DNA of 64,000 nucleotides from assembly GCA_009841405.1 (NCBI GenBank), contig VXLV01000032.1, forward strand, positions 1-64,000, given 5' to 3'. Shown here in pieces: positions 49,212 through 59,530 of the stretch. Position 1 is the stretch's first letter; the number at the start of each line of letters is the position of its first letter. Position numbers and translations under genes: made by a program. The DNA is from Chloroflexota bacterium. Lineage in GTDB: Bacteria > Chloroflexota > Anaerolineae > Aggregatilineales > Phototrophicaceae. Under the pieces are notes generated by a model. The model was given only the letters and a program-made list of their open reading frames with translations, had not been told where the DNA came from and did not search any database.

Positions 49212-50330
49212 ATGAACAGAACGACCAAGACTCTAACCTATATCATCGGCATCATCATGACGATTGCGATGGTCGGCAGCTTGATCCTGCCCATGCTGTC
49301 GAGCAACATCGGCCAGGCTGAAATCGATGCGGAAGCCGGCCGTCCGACGCCTTTGCCGGCGCCGACTTTTCCGCCGCCGCCGGATACCGCTGCCATCAGC
49401 TTTGATCGCAAGTATCTCCACAATTCAGGTTTGTTCACTTTGGGCGCGCCAACGGGCTGGAGCGCGACCGCCGGCAGCAATACGGCGGATGAGTTGCGCG
49501 CCAGCTTGACCAACGCCGAGCTGCTCAGCGTCATCGAAGCGCGTATCAGCAAGAATCACGCCGGCATAGCCGATAGCGAAGCGCTGAGCGCCTTTCTCGA
49601 CAAGACCTGGCTGGGCCAGACCTGGAGCGGCTATTCGCGCTGGGACGAGACGAGCCGCAAAATCACCGCTGACGGCATCGTTCAGATCGACTTCAATCTG
49701 TCGCGCGGGCGGTCGCACATGATCGCGCGGCAGGAGTCGTGGCTGGCAGGCGGCGACATCTATAGCGTTCGCGTGGTCATGGCGGAGAATGCGCCGCAGG
49801 AGCTCAAGTACATATTGCGGGGCGTCATCAACAGCATCGAACGCTTGCCGATTTACGCGGAGGCGCCTTTCGGATGGGCGGCCTACTTTGACAACCTTGA
49901 CAAGCACATTGTCCGCTATCCCTCCAATTGGGCGCTGACTGACGCGGCCGAGGGCCGGCCGGCGACAATCGTCGGCGATGGCGCGTCGCTGGTCGTGTCG
50001 ACCGTTGACGTTGCGGTCAAGAGCGAAGACGATGCGTTGGACTGGATACAGGGCTGGCGCAGCGGCGCGGAGGCGCGGACGGTAGAAGCGGTCGAGGTCG
50101 ATGGCAATGCCGGCTACAAAGTTTCGTATGATCTGACCACACTTGACGGCGAGACCGAAAGCGGCCTCGCGATTATGCTCAACGGCGCTGACAATCGGCT
50201 GCACGTGGCGAACCTCCGCCTAAGCAACTTCAACGAAGATCTGCTGACGGTAGATCCGAGCGAGTTTCCCGTGCTTGATGCGATCGATTCGTTCCGGCTT
50301 GTGCCGGACTTGCAGGTCGAGCTTCAGTAA
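49212..50330 (+). CDS. Membrane-anchored hypothetical protein with two similar extracellular PsbP/Mog1-like segments
   Basis: N-terminal TM, Pro-rich linker, then two segments of the type '(F/I)xLxxPxxWxxT'. Confidence 0.55.
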   Translation: MNRTTKTLTYIIGIIMTIAMVGSLILPMLSSNIGQAEIDAEAGRPTPLPAPTFPPPPDTAAISFDRKYLHNSGLFTLGAPTGWSATAGSNTADELRASLTNAELLSVIEARISKNHAGIADSEALSAFLDKTWLGQTWSGYSRWDETSRKITADGIVQIDFNLSRGRSHMIARQESWLAGGDIYSVRVVMAENAPQELKYILRGVINSIERLPIYAEAPFGWAAYFDNLDKHIVRYPSNWALTDAAEGRPATIVGDGASLVVSTVDVAVKSEDDALDWIQGWRSGAEARTVEAVEVDGNAGYKVSYDLTTLDGETESGLAIMLNGADNRLHVANLRLSNFNEDLLTVDPSEFPVLDAIDSFRLVPDLQVELQ

Positions 50331-50398
50331 GACGCCGGCGATTGCGCGGCGGCGCAGTGGGCGCGCCGTCGCTTCCAGCCATCATTGGGACAACTGTG

Positions 50399-51169
50399 AT
50401 GGGACAGCCCGAAGAAATCGCTCCCAATCTGTGGACATACGAGGCGGCTGCCGCGGGTATGTCGGTGCGGGGCGCGGTCGTTGTCGGGGAGCGCCAGGCG
50501 GTTGTTTGGGATACGTTGGCGCACCCGCGCGACATCAGGCCGCTGGCGGCCATTCTGGGCGAAAAGCCCTTTCATGTGGTTTACAGCCATGCGGATTGGG
50601 ATCACTGCTGGGGTACATCCGGCTTTATGCGACCGCCGCTGAACATAATCGGCCACGAAGCATGCCGGCGCCGCTTTGATGAAGACGTGCCGCAGACCCT
50701 GAGCGGGATGCAGATCGCCGACCCTATCGAGTGGGACGCGGTGCGTCTGGCCCCGCCAAATATGACCTTCAATTTACGCATGTACCTCGACCTCGGCGGC
50801 GTCACGCTTGCGCTGCATCATTTGCCCGGGCACACCAGCGACAGCATCGTGGGCTGGATCCCGGAGTGGGGCGTCTTGCTGGGCGGCGACGCCATTGAAA
50901 CGCCCTTGCCGGTGGTCAATTGCGGCGCGCGGCTGGGCGGCTGGCTGGCGGCCTTGCGGGGCTGGGCGAGCAGGCCGGAACTCAAGCGGTCGATTCCGGC
51001 CCACGGCTCTATGACCCGGCGGAAGGCATTGGATGATACGATCGCCTATTTGTCCGCGTTGAGCGGCGATCAAGACTTCGGGCTGCCGAATCGACTGACG
51101 AAGTTTTACCGCGAGACGCATCGCAAGAATCTGCAGCAGGTCGCCGCGACGCTTAACCGCAATGAGTGA
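50399..51169 (+). CDS. MBL-fold metallo-hydrolase
   Basis: 'VVYSHADWDHCWGTSGF' (HxDxDH-type), 'HHLPGHTSDSIVGWIPEWGVLLGGDAI'. Confidence 0.9.
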   Translation: MGQPEEIAPNLWTYEAAAAGMSVRGAVVVGERQAVVWDTLAHPRDIRPLAAILGEKPFHVVYSHADWDHCWGTSGFMRPPLNIIGHEACRRRFDEDVPQTLSGMQIADPIEWDAVRLAPPNMTFNLRMYLDLGGVTLALHHLPGHTSDSIVGWIPEWGVLLGGDAIETPLPVVNCGARLGGWLAALRGWASRPELKRSIPAHGSMTRRKALDDTIAYLSALSGDQDFGLPNRLTKFYRETHRKNLQQVAATLNRNE

Positions 51170-51680
51170 CGCGCTGCCGGATGTCTTGCAGGACGATCTT
51201 GTGCTTGTATTCTGCGGCACAGCGGCCAGTACGGCATCAGCGCGCGCGGGCGCTTACTACGCCAAGAGCTCGAACGCGTTCTGGCGCGCCTTGCAGGAGA
51301 CCGGCATCACCCCGCGGCGATTCGCGCCGAGCGAATTCCCGCGCTTGCTTGAGTTGCGGATCGGGTTGACGGATGTGGCCAAGCGCGCGTCCGGCAGCGA
51401 CAGCAGCTTGCGCCGGGACGACTTCCGTCCGGATTGCCTCAGCCGGAAAATCCGGCGGTATCGGCCGCAGATTGTGGCATTTACCAGCAAGGCGGCCTGG
51501 CGCGCCTGGCGGCGATTGTCCGCTGCTGACCCAGTGTCATACGGCTGGCAGGTTTGTCGGCTGGGCGCGACCGGATTCGTCGTGCTGCCGTCACCGTCTG
51601 GCGCCGCTCGCGCTTATTGGGACATATCGCACTGGCAGGCCCTAGCTGACGAATATCAGCGCCGCGTGAGAAAGGGTTAG
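51162..51680 (+). CDS. mug: Mismatch-specific (G/U, G/T) DNA glycosylase, MUG/TDG family
   Basis: 'LVFCGTAASTASARAGAYYAKSSNAFWRALQETGITPR'; 'VLPSPSGAAR'. Confidence 0.85.
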   Translation: MSDALPDVLQDDLVLVFCGTAASTASARAGAYYAKSSNAFWRALQETGITPRRFAPSEFPRLLELRIGLTDVAKRASGSDSSLRRDDFRPDCLSRKIRRYRPQIVAFTSKAAWRAWRRLSAADPVSYGWQVCRLGATGFVVLPSPSGAARAYWDISHWQALADEYQRRVRKG

Positions 51681-51687
51681 GCACAAG

Positions 51688-52119
51688 ATGCGCGTTTACC
51701 GCAACGAGAAATTGCGGGCGCTCGGCATTGAATTCAGGGCGCCGCGCGCTGGCGACGCCGGCTACGATCTTTGCGCGATTGGCGCGCGCCGCGTAGAGTC
51801 GGGGCAGCGCGCGCTGGTCGATACCGGCCTGCACCTGGAAATTCCGCCCGGCTACGTCGGCTTGGTCAAGGACCGGTCCAGCGTTGCCTCGGCGGGCATT
51901 CATACCTTGGCCGGCGTCATCGACAGCGCCTATCGCGGCGAGCTCAAGATATTGATCGCGAATCTTGGCGACAGTCCGTATCAGATTCGCGAAGGCCAGA
52001 AGATCGCGCAGTTGCTTATCCAGCCGGTTTTTAACGAGGCGGTTAACTTTGTCGATTCGCTGGCGGATCTGACGAGCTCGGAGCGCGGCGCTGGCGGATT
52101 CGGCTCGACCGGCGAGTGA
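51688..52119 (+). CDS. dut: dUTP diphosphatase
   Basis: 'RAGDAGYDL', 'VKDRSSVASAGIHTLAGVIDSAYRGELKILIANLG', 'GAGGFGSTGE'. Confidence 0.95.
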   Translation: MRVYRNEKLRALGIEFRAPRAGDAGYDLCAIGARRVESGQRALVDTGLHLEIPPGYVGLVKDRSSVASAGIHTLAGVIDSAYRGELKILIANLGDSPYQIREGQKIAQLLIQPVFNEAVNFVDSLADLTSSERGAGGFGSTGE

Positions 52120-52140
52120 TGTCCAGCCGTCGCGCGACTG

Positions 52141-52878
52141 CTAATCCGTTGATTCGCGCTCGTCAGCGACCAGAACTTGCCCGCTGAGCGACTTGGCGGC
52201 ATCGGAGCACAGGAACAGCGCCGTCTCAGCGACATTTCCGGTCGGGGGAGCGGGGAGAATGAGCCCGCGAGTGTCTTCGGCAAGCGGACTTTTGTCGCTT
52301 CGATCACGCCCAACAGCTATGGCGTTGACGCGAATGCCCGGCGCCAGTTCGCGGGCGGCTTGCTGCGTCATAGCGAGCACGGCTGCCTGTCCGACTACAT
52401 AGCCGATGCCGGAGGGTGCTGTCGCTCCCAGCCCGTCGGCTGCAACCAGGTTGATCATCACGCCGCCGCCCTCGTCGGCCATGACGCGCCCGGCCAACTG
52501 CATGCAGAAGAAAACGCCGGTGATATTCACTTCAAGCTGACGGCGCCAGTTCCATTCGTCGATGCTCAGCATCGCTTCGGGATGAAAGATACGCGTGGCG
52601 TTCACCAGGATATGCAGCTTGCCAAAGGCGTCGCGGGTCTGCTCGATCATGTTGGCGGCTTGGAAGCGGTTGGAGATGTCGGCCTGCAGCGCTATCGCTA
52701 TGCCGCCGCGCTCGTGGATTTGCTCGCGGGCGCGTTCGGCGCGTTCAATGTTGATGTCGCTGAGCGCGACGGCGGCGCCGCTGGCAGCGAGAGCCAGCGC
52801 GATTGCGCGCCCGTGGCCGGCGCCGGCGCCGGTGACCAGGGCGCTGCGAGCGCTAAGATCGACGCGTTGATCGGGCAC
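52141..52878 (-). CDS. SDR family oxidoreductase
   Basis: 'SALVTGAGAGHGRAIALALAASGAAVALSDIN', 'VNATRIF', YxxxK variant 'GIGYVVGQAAV'. Confidence 0.85.
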   Translation of the reverse strand: MPDQRVDLSARSALVTGAGAGHGRAIALALAASGAAVALSDINIERAERAREQIHERGGIAIALQADISNRFQAANMIEQTRDAFGKLHILVNATRIFHPEAMLSIDEWNWRRQLEVNITGVFFCMQLAGRVMADEGGGVMINLVAADGLGATAPSGIGYVVGQAAVLAMTQQAARELAPGIRVNAIAVGRDRSDKSPLAEDTRGLILPAPPTGNVAETALFLCSDAAKSLSGQVLVADERESTD

Positions 52879-52907
52879 GAAGAATCTACTGCTGCGCGCT
52901 GCGACCG

Positions 52908-53375
52908 CTAAAAGGGAATATCGTCAACTGAAGCCGGCTGATCCGGATAGTTGGAGGCGCGGTCGCTCTGCTGCGCCGGGCCGCGATGCCCGCCGCGCTG
53001 GCCGCCGCCCCAGTTGCCGCTCTGTTGACCGCCGCCGCCGCCGTCGCGGCCACCGAGGAATCGTACGTCCCGCGCGGTCAAATCCAATGAAGCCGCCGCC
53101 TCGCCGTTATTGTTGACGTATCCACGGGCTTGCACATTGCCGATGACCATGACCTGCCGACCGCGGGACAGGTAGGTATTGCAGGTCTCGGCTTGCGGGC
53201 CCCAGACCGCGACGCGATACCAGGTGGTCTTTTCCCGCTGCTCTTCTGACTGGCGATCGCGCCAGCGTTCAGAGACCGCTACGCTGAAGTTGCAGACGGC
53301 GCGCCCGCTCTGCAGATAGCGAAGTTCGGGATCGCCGCCCAGATTGCCTACGATTATAGTCTGATGCCATGACAT
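52908..53375 (-). CDS. ssb: Single-stranded DNA-binding protein
   Basis: 'QTIIVGNLGGDPELRYLQSGRAVCNFSVAV', Gly-rich tail ending 'SVDDIPF'. Confidence 0.95.
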   Translation of the reverse strand: MSWHQTIIVGNLGGDPELRYLQSGRAVCNFSVAVSERWRDRQSEEQREKTTWYRVAVWGPQAETCNTYLSRGRQVMVIGNVQARGYVNNNGEAAASLDLTARDVRFLGGRDGGGGGQQSGNWGGGQRGGHRGPAQQSDRASNYPDQPASVDDIPF

Positions 53376-53401
53376 AACTTGATGCTCCCGTAATCTGTAC
53401 T

Positions 53402-54859
53402 CTAGTCTCGCATTTCTGTGAGTTTTTCGCTGAGAATCTGGCGCACGACTTTGGGGTCGCCTTTGCCGCGCAATTCGCCCATGATGCGCCCGAAGATCGC
53501 GTTGACCACCTTGTCATTGCCGTCGAGGTAGCGCTGGACCATATCGTCATTGGCGCGCAGGACCTTGTCAACGGCGTCGGCGATCAGCGCCGTGTCGGAT
53601 ACCTGCGCCAGACCCTCGTCATCTACAATTGTACGCGCGTCTTTGCCCGATTCCCACATTGCAGGAAGCACGCGTTTGCGAGCAGTCGACTGGTTGATGG
53701 TCCCGTCCTGGACCAGCGCCAGCAATTCGGCGAATCCGGCTGCGGTAACGGGAATCGTGGCGATGGCTTCGCGCTCGATTTCTTTGGCGTTCATCAGCCG
53801 GAACAGGTCGCCGGTGATCCAGTTGGCGGCCGACTTTGCCTCCGCCCCCGCCGCGATCATCGCCTGGAAATAGTCGGCGACCGCGCGCTCGGCGGTCAGT
53901 ACGCCGGCATCGTAGTCGCTCAAGCCCAGGTCCTCGACGTAGCGCTGTTGCAGTTGATCGGGCAGGGCGGGCAGCCCGGCTCTGATTTCGTCGACCCAGG
54001 CGCGGCTCACTTCCACGATGGGCAAGTCCGGCTCGGGGAAGTAGCGGTACTCATCCGCGCGTTCCTTGTAGCGCTGAATGGTTATGCGTTGCGCCGCTTC
54101 GTCCCAACCGAGGGTCGCCGGCTTGACCGTCTCGCCATTTTCATAGAGCTTGATTTGGCGCCTTACCTCGTAGTCAATCGCCTTGACCATATTGCGGATG
54201 CTGTTCAAGTTCTTGATCTCGGTGCGCTCGCGCAGTTCGCTGTCGCTTGAATGCAATACGCTTACATTCGCCTCGAAGCGCAGAATGCCTTTGGACATAT
54301 CGCCGCTGTTGACATTCAAATAGCGGAGAATCGACCGAAGCTTTCGCGCGTATCGCGCGGCTTCTTCGGAGCTGAACAGGTCAGGCTCCGACACGATTTC
54401 GAGCAGCGGAACGCCGGCGCGATTGTAATCGACCAGGCTGCCGCCCATGACGTGGCTGAGCTTGCCGGTATCCTCTTCCATGTGGGCGCGGCGCACGCGA
54501 ATTTGCTTTTTCGCGCCGTTCTCCGCGTCAATCGTGACGAAGCCGTTAATCGCCAGCGGGCGGTCGTACTGGCTGATTTGGTAGCCCTTGGGCAAGTCGG
54601 GATAGAAGTAATTCTTGCGCGCGAACTGATTGATCGGCGGGATATCGCAATTGAGCGCCAAGCCCACCATGATGCCGTATTCCATCGCCTGCATGTTGAT
54701 GACCGGCAGGGTACCGGGCATGCCCAGCGACAGCGGGTCAACCGCCGAGTTCGGCTCGGCTTCGACGCTATCAACCACCGGGCAGGGGCTGAACATCTTG
54801 CTGGCTGTTTCCAGCTCGGCGTGGACCTCCAGACCGATGACGGTTTTCCATTCGCTCAT
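53402..54859 (-). CDS. gatB: Asp-tRNA(Asn)/Glu-tRNA(Gln) amidotransferase subunit B
   Basis: 'VIGLEVHAELETASKMFSPCPV', 'FARKNYFYPDLPKGYQISQYD', 'RAGVPLLEIVSEPD'. Confidence 0.97.
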   Translation of the reverse strand: MSEWKTVIGLEVHAELETASKMFSPCPVVDSVEAEPNSAVDPLSLGMPGTLPVINMQAMEYGIMVGLALNCDIPPINQFARKNYFYPDLPKGYQISQYDRPLAINGFVTIDAENGAKKQIRVRRAHMEEDTGKLSHVMGGSLVDYNRAGVPLLEIVSEPDLFSSEEAARYARKLRSILRYLNVNSGDMSKGILRFEANVSVLHSSDSELRERTEIKNLNSIRNMVKAIDYEVRRQIKLYENGETVKPATLGWDEAAQRITIQRYKERADEYRYFPEPDLPIVEVSRAWVDEIRAGLPALPDQLQQRYVEDLGLSDYDAGVLTAERAVADYFQAMIAAGAEAKSAANWITGDLFRLMNAKEIEREAIATIPVTAAGFAELLALVQDGTINQSTARKRVLPAMWESGKDARTIVDDEGLAQVSDTALIADAVDKVLRANDDMVQRYLDGNDKVVNAIFGRIMGELRGKGDPKVVRQILSEKLTEMRD

Positions 54860-54949
54860 CGCGCATTCACCGCGCAGTTCGCTAGCATGAACAGTACTCT
54901 AGCACAAAAGTTCGTTAACGCAAGGGCTGGAATGACAGTAGATCGGGAC

Positions 54950-54979
54950 AAAGAAGACCTCGGCGAAAGCGCCGAGGTC
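54950..54979 (-). terminator. Intrinsic terminator of the aminotransferase gene
   Basis: Perfect 10-bp stem gacctcggcg-(c)ttt-cgccgaggtc followed by ttctttgt on the minus strand. Confidence 0.75.
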
Positions 54980-55008
54980 GATTTCGATACCGCTTGGCCA
55001 TTTGCGGA

Positions 55009-56202
55009 TTACGCCATTGCCGACGCGAGGGCCGGCTGCAGCAGGCCGCGTCGGTCCAGGAAGCGTTCGAGGCGATGCAGGGCCGCGCGGATATTGTCTT
55101 CGCTGGTGGCGTAGCTGGCGCGGACATAACCCCGGCCGCTTTCGCCGAAGGCGCTGCCCGGGATGAGCGCGAGCCGTTCTTCGCGCAGCAAGTCTTCGCA
55201 GAAGGCTTCATCATCCATACCGCTAATCGCGATGCTGGGAAAGGCGTAGAAGGCGCCGCGCGGCTCAAAGCAATGCAGGCCCAGTCGATTGAATCCATCC
55301 ACCAGCAGTCTGCGGCGGCTGTCGTATTCCTGCCGCATGCGCTCGACATCGTCTTCGCCGGCGCGGACCGCCTCGAGCGCGGCGGCTTGGCCCATCGTCG
55401 GCGCCGACATGATCAGGTACTGGTGGATCTTGTACATGGCTTCGGTAAAGGCTCGGGGCGCGGTAACGTATCCGATGCGCCAGCCGGTCATGGCGTAGGA
55501 CTTGCTCATGCCGCTCAAGACAATCGTGCGCTCGAACATATTGGGCAAGGTCGCGAAATTGATATGCTCAATGCCGTAGACCAGACGCTCGTAAATCTCG
55601 TCCGAGATGACGACCAGGTCGTGCTCCCGCGCGACTTCGGCCACTTGCAGCATGTGTTCCATCGTCAGCGCGGCGCCGGTGGGATTGCTGGGGTAGCTGA
55701 GCAAGATCGCTTTGGTCCGGGCTGTGATACGCGCCTCCAGGGCTGCGCCAGTGACCTGGAAGTCGTCTTCTACGGTCGTCGGCGCCATCACCGGCACGCC
55801 GCCGGCCGTCTCCACCAGGGCGGGATTGGCGACAAAACAAGGCTCGACGACCAGCACTTCGTCGCCCGGATCGAGCAGCACTTTGAGCGCCAGGTAGAGC
55901 GCCTCGCTGACGCCGACGGTCACCAGCACTTCCTCATCGGGCGAATAGCTGAGCCCGTATCTCGCGTTGATATGCGCTGCGATGGCCGCTCGCAGTTCGT
56001 AGGTCCCGGCGTTTGACGTATACCCTGTGTTACCATTGTGCAGACTTTGCACTCCGGCGTCGAGTATATGCGTGGGCGTGACGAAATTCGGCTCGCCAAT
56101 GCCCAGCGTCACCACATCGTCCATGGTGGCGGCGATATCGAAGTAACGCCGGATTCCGGACGGGCGTAAGTTCTGAACGCTTCGGGAAAGGTAGCGGCTC
56201 AT
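55009..56202 (-). CDS. Class I/II pyridoxal phosphate-dependent aminotransferase
   Basis: 'ISDEIYERLVYG', 'LSGMSKSYAMTGWRIGYV', 'SYPSNPTGA'. Confidence 0.93.
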   Translation of the reverse strand: MSRYLSRSVQNLRPSGIRRYFDIAATMDDVVTLGIGEPNFVTPTHILDAGVQSLHNGNTGYTSNAGTYELRAAIAAHINARYGLSYSPDEEVLVTVGVSEALYLALKVLLDPGDEVLVVEPCFVANPALVETAGGVPVMAPTTVEDDFQVTGAALEARITARTKAILLSYPSNPTGAALTMEHMLQVAEVAREHDLVVISDEIYERLVYGIEHINFATLPNMFERTIVLSGMSKSYAMTGWRIGYVTAPRAFTEAMYKIHQYLIMSAPTMGQAAALEAVRAGEDDVERMRQEYDSRRRLLVDGFNRLGLHCFEPRGAFYAFPSIAISGMDDEAFCEDLLREERLALIPGSAFGESGRGYVRASYATSEDNIRAALHRLERFLDRRGLLQPALASAMA

Positions 56203-56451
56203 GTAATGCGTCTCCTCCGATGTTTGAAGCTGCCTTCTTTATATCATTGAATTCTTGCGCGGTCATTGCGCAGCTGCCATAAAGTGTTGCGGGAGTTTTC
56301 CTACAATGTGTATGATAATATTAGAATGAGCTAGCGGCATAAGACTAACCTTAAAGCAGATTGTATGAAGGCTCAGTGTTAACTTAGTTCTCACTTATGA
56401 AAACTCATCATGCTGGTCATAAAGGGCCGGGGCGGCTGAGGAGGCGATATT

Positions 56452-57234
56452 ATGGCACTACCGAGCTTGTCGAATTGGGAAGCGACGCGCGATGCCTTGC
56501 ACCAGATCGCCCTAATCGTCGGCGCAGTTCGCGTTGCCTGCGTCGATCCACTGCCGAACGATCTGCACTTCAGCTTGGACCTGACCGACAGCGGATTCTC
56601 GACTTCGACCTTGTGCTGCGGCGGCGTGTTGGAATTCGACTTAACTTCGCGGGAGTTGAGATTCTCGCGTTGCGGCGCGGCGGTCTTCCAATTGAGCGCC
56701 CAGGGGCATACCCAGATCTCGTTAGCACGGGCGTTGGTCGCGATCTTCCAGGATAGCGGTTACTCGATTGCGCCGTCGATGAAGCGTATCACGGGTTCGA
56801 GCGCGCTGGAAATCGACGTAGCGCTCTCGAAGGATTACCTGCGCGCGCTAAACCGCATTTATAGCGCGCTGGCGCGGTTCCGAGCGCGACTGGGCGGCTT
56901 CATGACGCCGCTTGTGCTTTGGCCGCATCACTTCGATATGGGCTTTATCTGGTTTCCCGGCGGCGGATCCGACGAACACGCCGACCCACAGATCTCGTTC
57001 GGCTTCGCGCCTTTCAGCGACGGGCTGGAGCGCCCCTATATCTACGCTTATGCCTGGTCAAACGCGACCGGCTACGTTCAGGCGCCTGTGTCCGCGCCGG
57101 CGCGGACGATCAGCGCAGGCTATACCGGTCTCTACGCCGCGTATGACGACCTGCGGGACGTCGGCGATTTTGATTTGGCTGTCGAATCCATGCTGCTGCA
57201 ATTTCAGCGCCGGGCGTCTGCGCAGTTGCGGTAG
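56452..57234 (+). CDS. DUF5996-like hypothetical protein
   Basis: Overall composition and 'LWPHHFDMGFIWFPGGG', 'PYIYAYAWSN' motifs. Confidence 0.65.
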   Translation: MALPSLSNWEATRDALHQIALIVGAVRVACVDPLPNDLHFSLDLTDSGFSTSTLCCGGVLEFDLTSRELRFSRCGAAVFQLSAQGHTQISLARALVAIFQDSGYSIAPSMKRITGSSALEIDVALSKDYLRALNRIYSALARFRARLGGFMTPLVLWPHHFDMGFIWFPGGGSDEHADPQISFGFAPFSDGLERPYIYAYAWSNATGYVQAPVSAPARTISAGYTGLYAAYDDLRDVGDFDLAVESMLLQFQRRASAQLR

Positions 57235-57510
57235 CGCCGCTGCGGTTCAGTCTTTGGCGCTACGACTTTATGCCGGCAGCTGCGTATTATATGCAGGCAG
57301 GCGGGAGAAGCGATTGATATGCAAAGAGCCAGTAGCAGCGCGCGACTGAGCGGCCGGGGACCGATACATAGATTTTTGGCGCCGGGCGCCGAATTAAACT
57401 TGGCAAATACGGACACTTTCGTCTACACTATGAAATTGAAGGCGCAAGCGCCGCGGAGCCGAGTTCTTGCGTGGGCGATTTGCGATTCAGCGTCACGACA
57501 GAGGTAGGTC

Positions 57511-57768
57511 ATGAGCGACGAAAAAAGAAACCGCAACGAAGATTCGGATGAAAACCTGAACGGTCCGTCGGGCGAGGATATGGGCGATCGCCTGGAGCGC
57601 CTCGGCGGCGAGCCGGCGCCGGCCATAACGCCGGAAGAATTCGAGCGCTTGCAGAAAGCCGGACAGGTACATATCGATTCTCGTGGGCGCGTGCGCACGG
57701 CGCGGCGCAGCGGCGCTGAGGCCGGGGTATCGCTGCGCAAACGCCGGGCTTGGTACGGCGCGCGCTAA
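57511..57768 (+). CDS. Small hypothetical charged protein
   Basis: 85-aa ORF MSDEKRNRNEDSDENLNG... preceded by an AGAGGTAGGT-like RBS. Confidence 0.5.
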   Translation: MSDEKRNRNEDSDENLNGPSGEDMGDRLERLGGEPAPAITPEEFERLQKAGQVHIDSRGRVRTARRSGAEAGVSLRKRRAWYGAR

Positions 57769-57885
57769 GGCAAGCGGCCGGGCGCGTTGAATCCTCGGAG
57801 TATCGCCAGGCTTTTGCATAGCTGCATCTAAGGCATCGCATGCGCGGCAGCAACGCGCGCGACTTCAGTAGCCTGGACACGAATC

Positions 57886-58551
57886 ATGGCAGGACTGATC
57901 AACTTTGATCACGTCAGCGCGGGGCTAGCGCTGGCGGATTTCGATTCGGCCGCAGCCCGAGAACAGATGGCGCCGGTACCGCGCGGCTGGCAGCAGCGCG
58001 ATACGCCGCCGACGCCGGCGGCCGTCATGATTGTGATCTTCGCCGATGGGCGGGGACGCCTCAACCTGGTGCTGACCTTGCGCAACGCGGCGCTGCGCGG
58101 GCACAGCGGGCAGGTGAGCTTTCCCGGCGGGCGTCAAGACCCGGAAGACGCCAGCCTCGCCGCGACGGCCCGGCGCGAGACCATCGAGGAGATCGGCATC
58201 CCGGGCGACGACCTGCAGATCCTGGGCGAGTTGCCGTGCCTTTACATCCCGGCATCTCACTTTGAGGTAAGGCCCATCGTGGCGCGTTTCGACGGTTTGC
58301 CGACCTTCGCGCCCAACCCGGCCGAAGTCGCCGATGTATTTTGTTTCGGACTTGATGAGCTGCTTCAGCCGGCGTACAAACGCGTTGAGCGGCGACAGAT
58401 TCGCGGCGTCGACGTTCGCGTGCCTTATTATGCGGTGCGGGAGCATAAAGTCTGGGGCGCGACCGCGATCATGCTGAGCGAATTCGAAGGCCGTTTGCGG
58501 CGTGTCCTGCCGCAGCAGGCGCTGCACGCCATAGCGGCGGCGAAGTTGTAG
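57886..58551 (+). CDS. NUDIX CoA pyrophosphatase
   Basis: 'RGHSGQVSFPGGRQDPEDASLAATARRETIEEIGI'. Confidence 0.93.
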   Translation: MAGLINFDHVSAGLALADFDSAAAREQMAPVPRGWQQRDTPPTPAAVMIVIFADGRGRLNLVLTLRNAALRGHSGQVSFPGGRQDPEDASLAATARRETIEEIGIPGDDLQILGELPCLYIPASHFEVRPIVARFDGLPTFAPNPAEVADVFCFGLDELLQPAYKRVERRQIRGVDVRVPYYAVREHKVWGATAIMLSEFEGRLRRVLPQQALHAIAAAKL

Positions 58552-59396
58552 TGGACTGGTTCACGGCCGCGGTTGCATCGGCTATTGGCTTGTCCGCGCA
58601 AGCGCTGGTATTCCAACGGCTTCAGAAACACTACCCGATCAACACATTTATGACTTGGGCCTGGCTTGGCGCCACGGTGACGTTGGCGGTCTTGTTCTTG
58701 CGCCCGGCGCATTTTGACGCGATCGCCCGCAACATCGTCCCCTTGGTTTTGTCCGGCATTAGCAGTATGGCGGGGAATTACGCCTATAACCGGGCGATCC
58801 GACTGCAAGGCAATATCGGTTATGTTGAAGCAATAATGTCATGGCGCCTGCTCATCACCTACATTTACTCGCTGCTCTTGCTTGACGCAATGTTTGAGCC
58901 CTTGCGCCTGGCGGGCATGGTATTGATAATCTCTGGCGTACTGGCGGTGTCGGGCGCCTGGCGCCTCAGCGCGAAAGAGGTCCGATTTGCCTGGCTGAGC
59001 TGGTCGCTGCTGGGTGGCTTGGCATTTGCGCTGGTATCTATATTCGCGCGCTTCGCCAACGATGACGGCGTCAGCGGCGAAGTATCGTTGATTGTAGTTC
59101 TGCTGGTCGCCGGCATCAGCTTCCTATTCGCCGCTATCGGGGAAAAGTCGTCGCTGAGGGTTAAGCTCGAGCACAGCCATTTGATAGCTGCGGTCATCTT
59201 CTGCGCCGTCCTGGGCAATGCCACGCTGTTTATTGCCTATGCCAAGTCGCCGAACCTGGCCTATGCCATTGCCATAGACAACTCGCGAATCATCATTTTG
59301 TTCCTGGCAGGCTTGGCAATGTTCAGTCAATCCTGGAGCATTGCCAAAGCCGCCGGCATCGTTTTGACCTTTGCCGGTATCTTGCTGCTGGCTTAG
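58551..59396 (+). CDS. DMT/EamA-like family transporter
   Basis: ~10 TM ORF, GTG start directly overlapping the preceding stop. Confidence 0.7.
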   Translation: MDWFTAAVASAIGLSAQALVFQRLQKHYPINTFMTWAWLGATVTLAVLFLRPAHFDAIARNIVPLVLSGISSMAGNYAYNRAIRLQGNIGYVEAIMSWRLLITYIYSLLLLDAMFEPLRLAGMVLIISGVLAVSGAWRLSAKEVRFAWLSWSLLGGLAFALVSIFARFANDDGVSGEVSLIVVLLVAGISFLFAAIGEKSSLRVKLEHSHLIAAVIFCAVLGNATLFIAYAKSPNLAYAIAIDNSRIIILFLAGLAMFSQSWSIAKAAGIVLTFAGILLLA

Positions 59397-59530
59397 ACAT
59401 CGCGACTGCCGCCATGCAGATATTGGGCAGCGAATTCGTTACTTGTGCGCAGAACGCTTAATTGCTATGCTTTACACGAGGTAGTGCCTGCTTTCGCTGA
59501 TTCAGCGCCGTCCGCCCGTTAACGGAAGAC

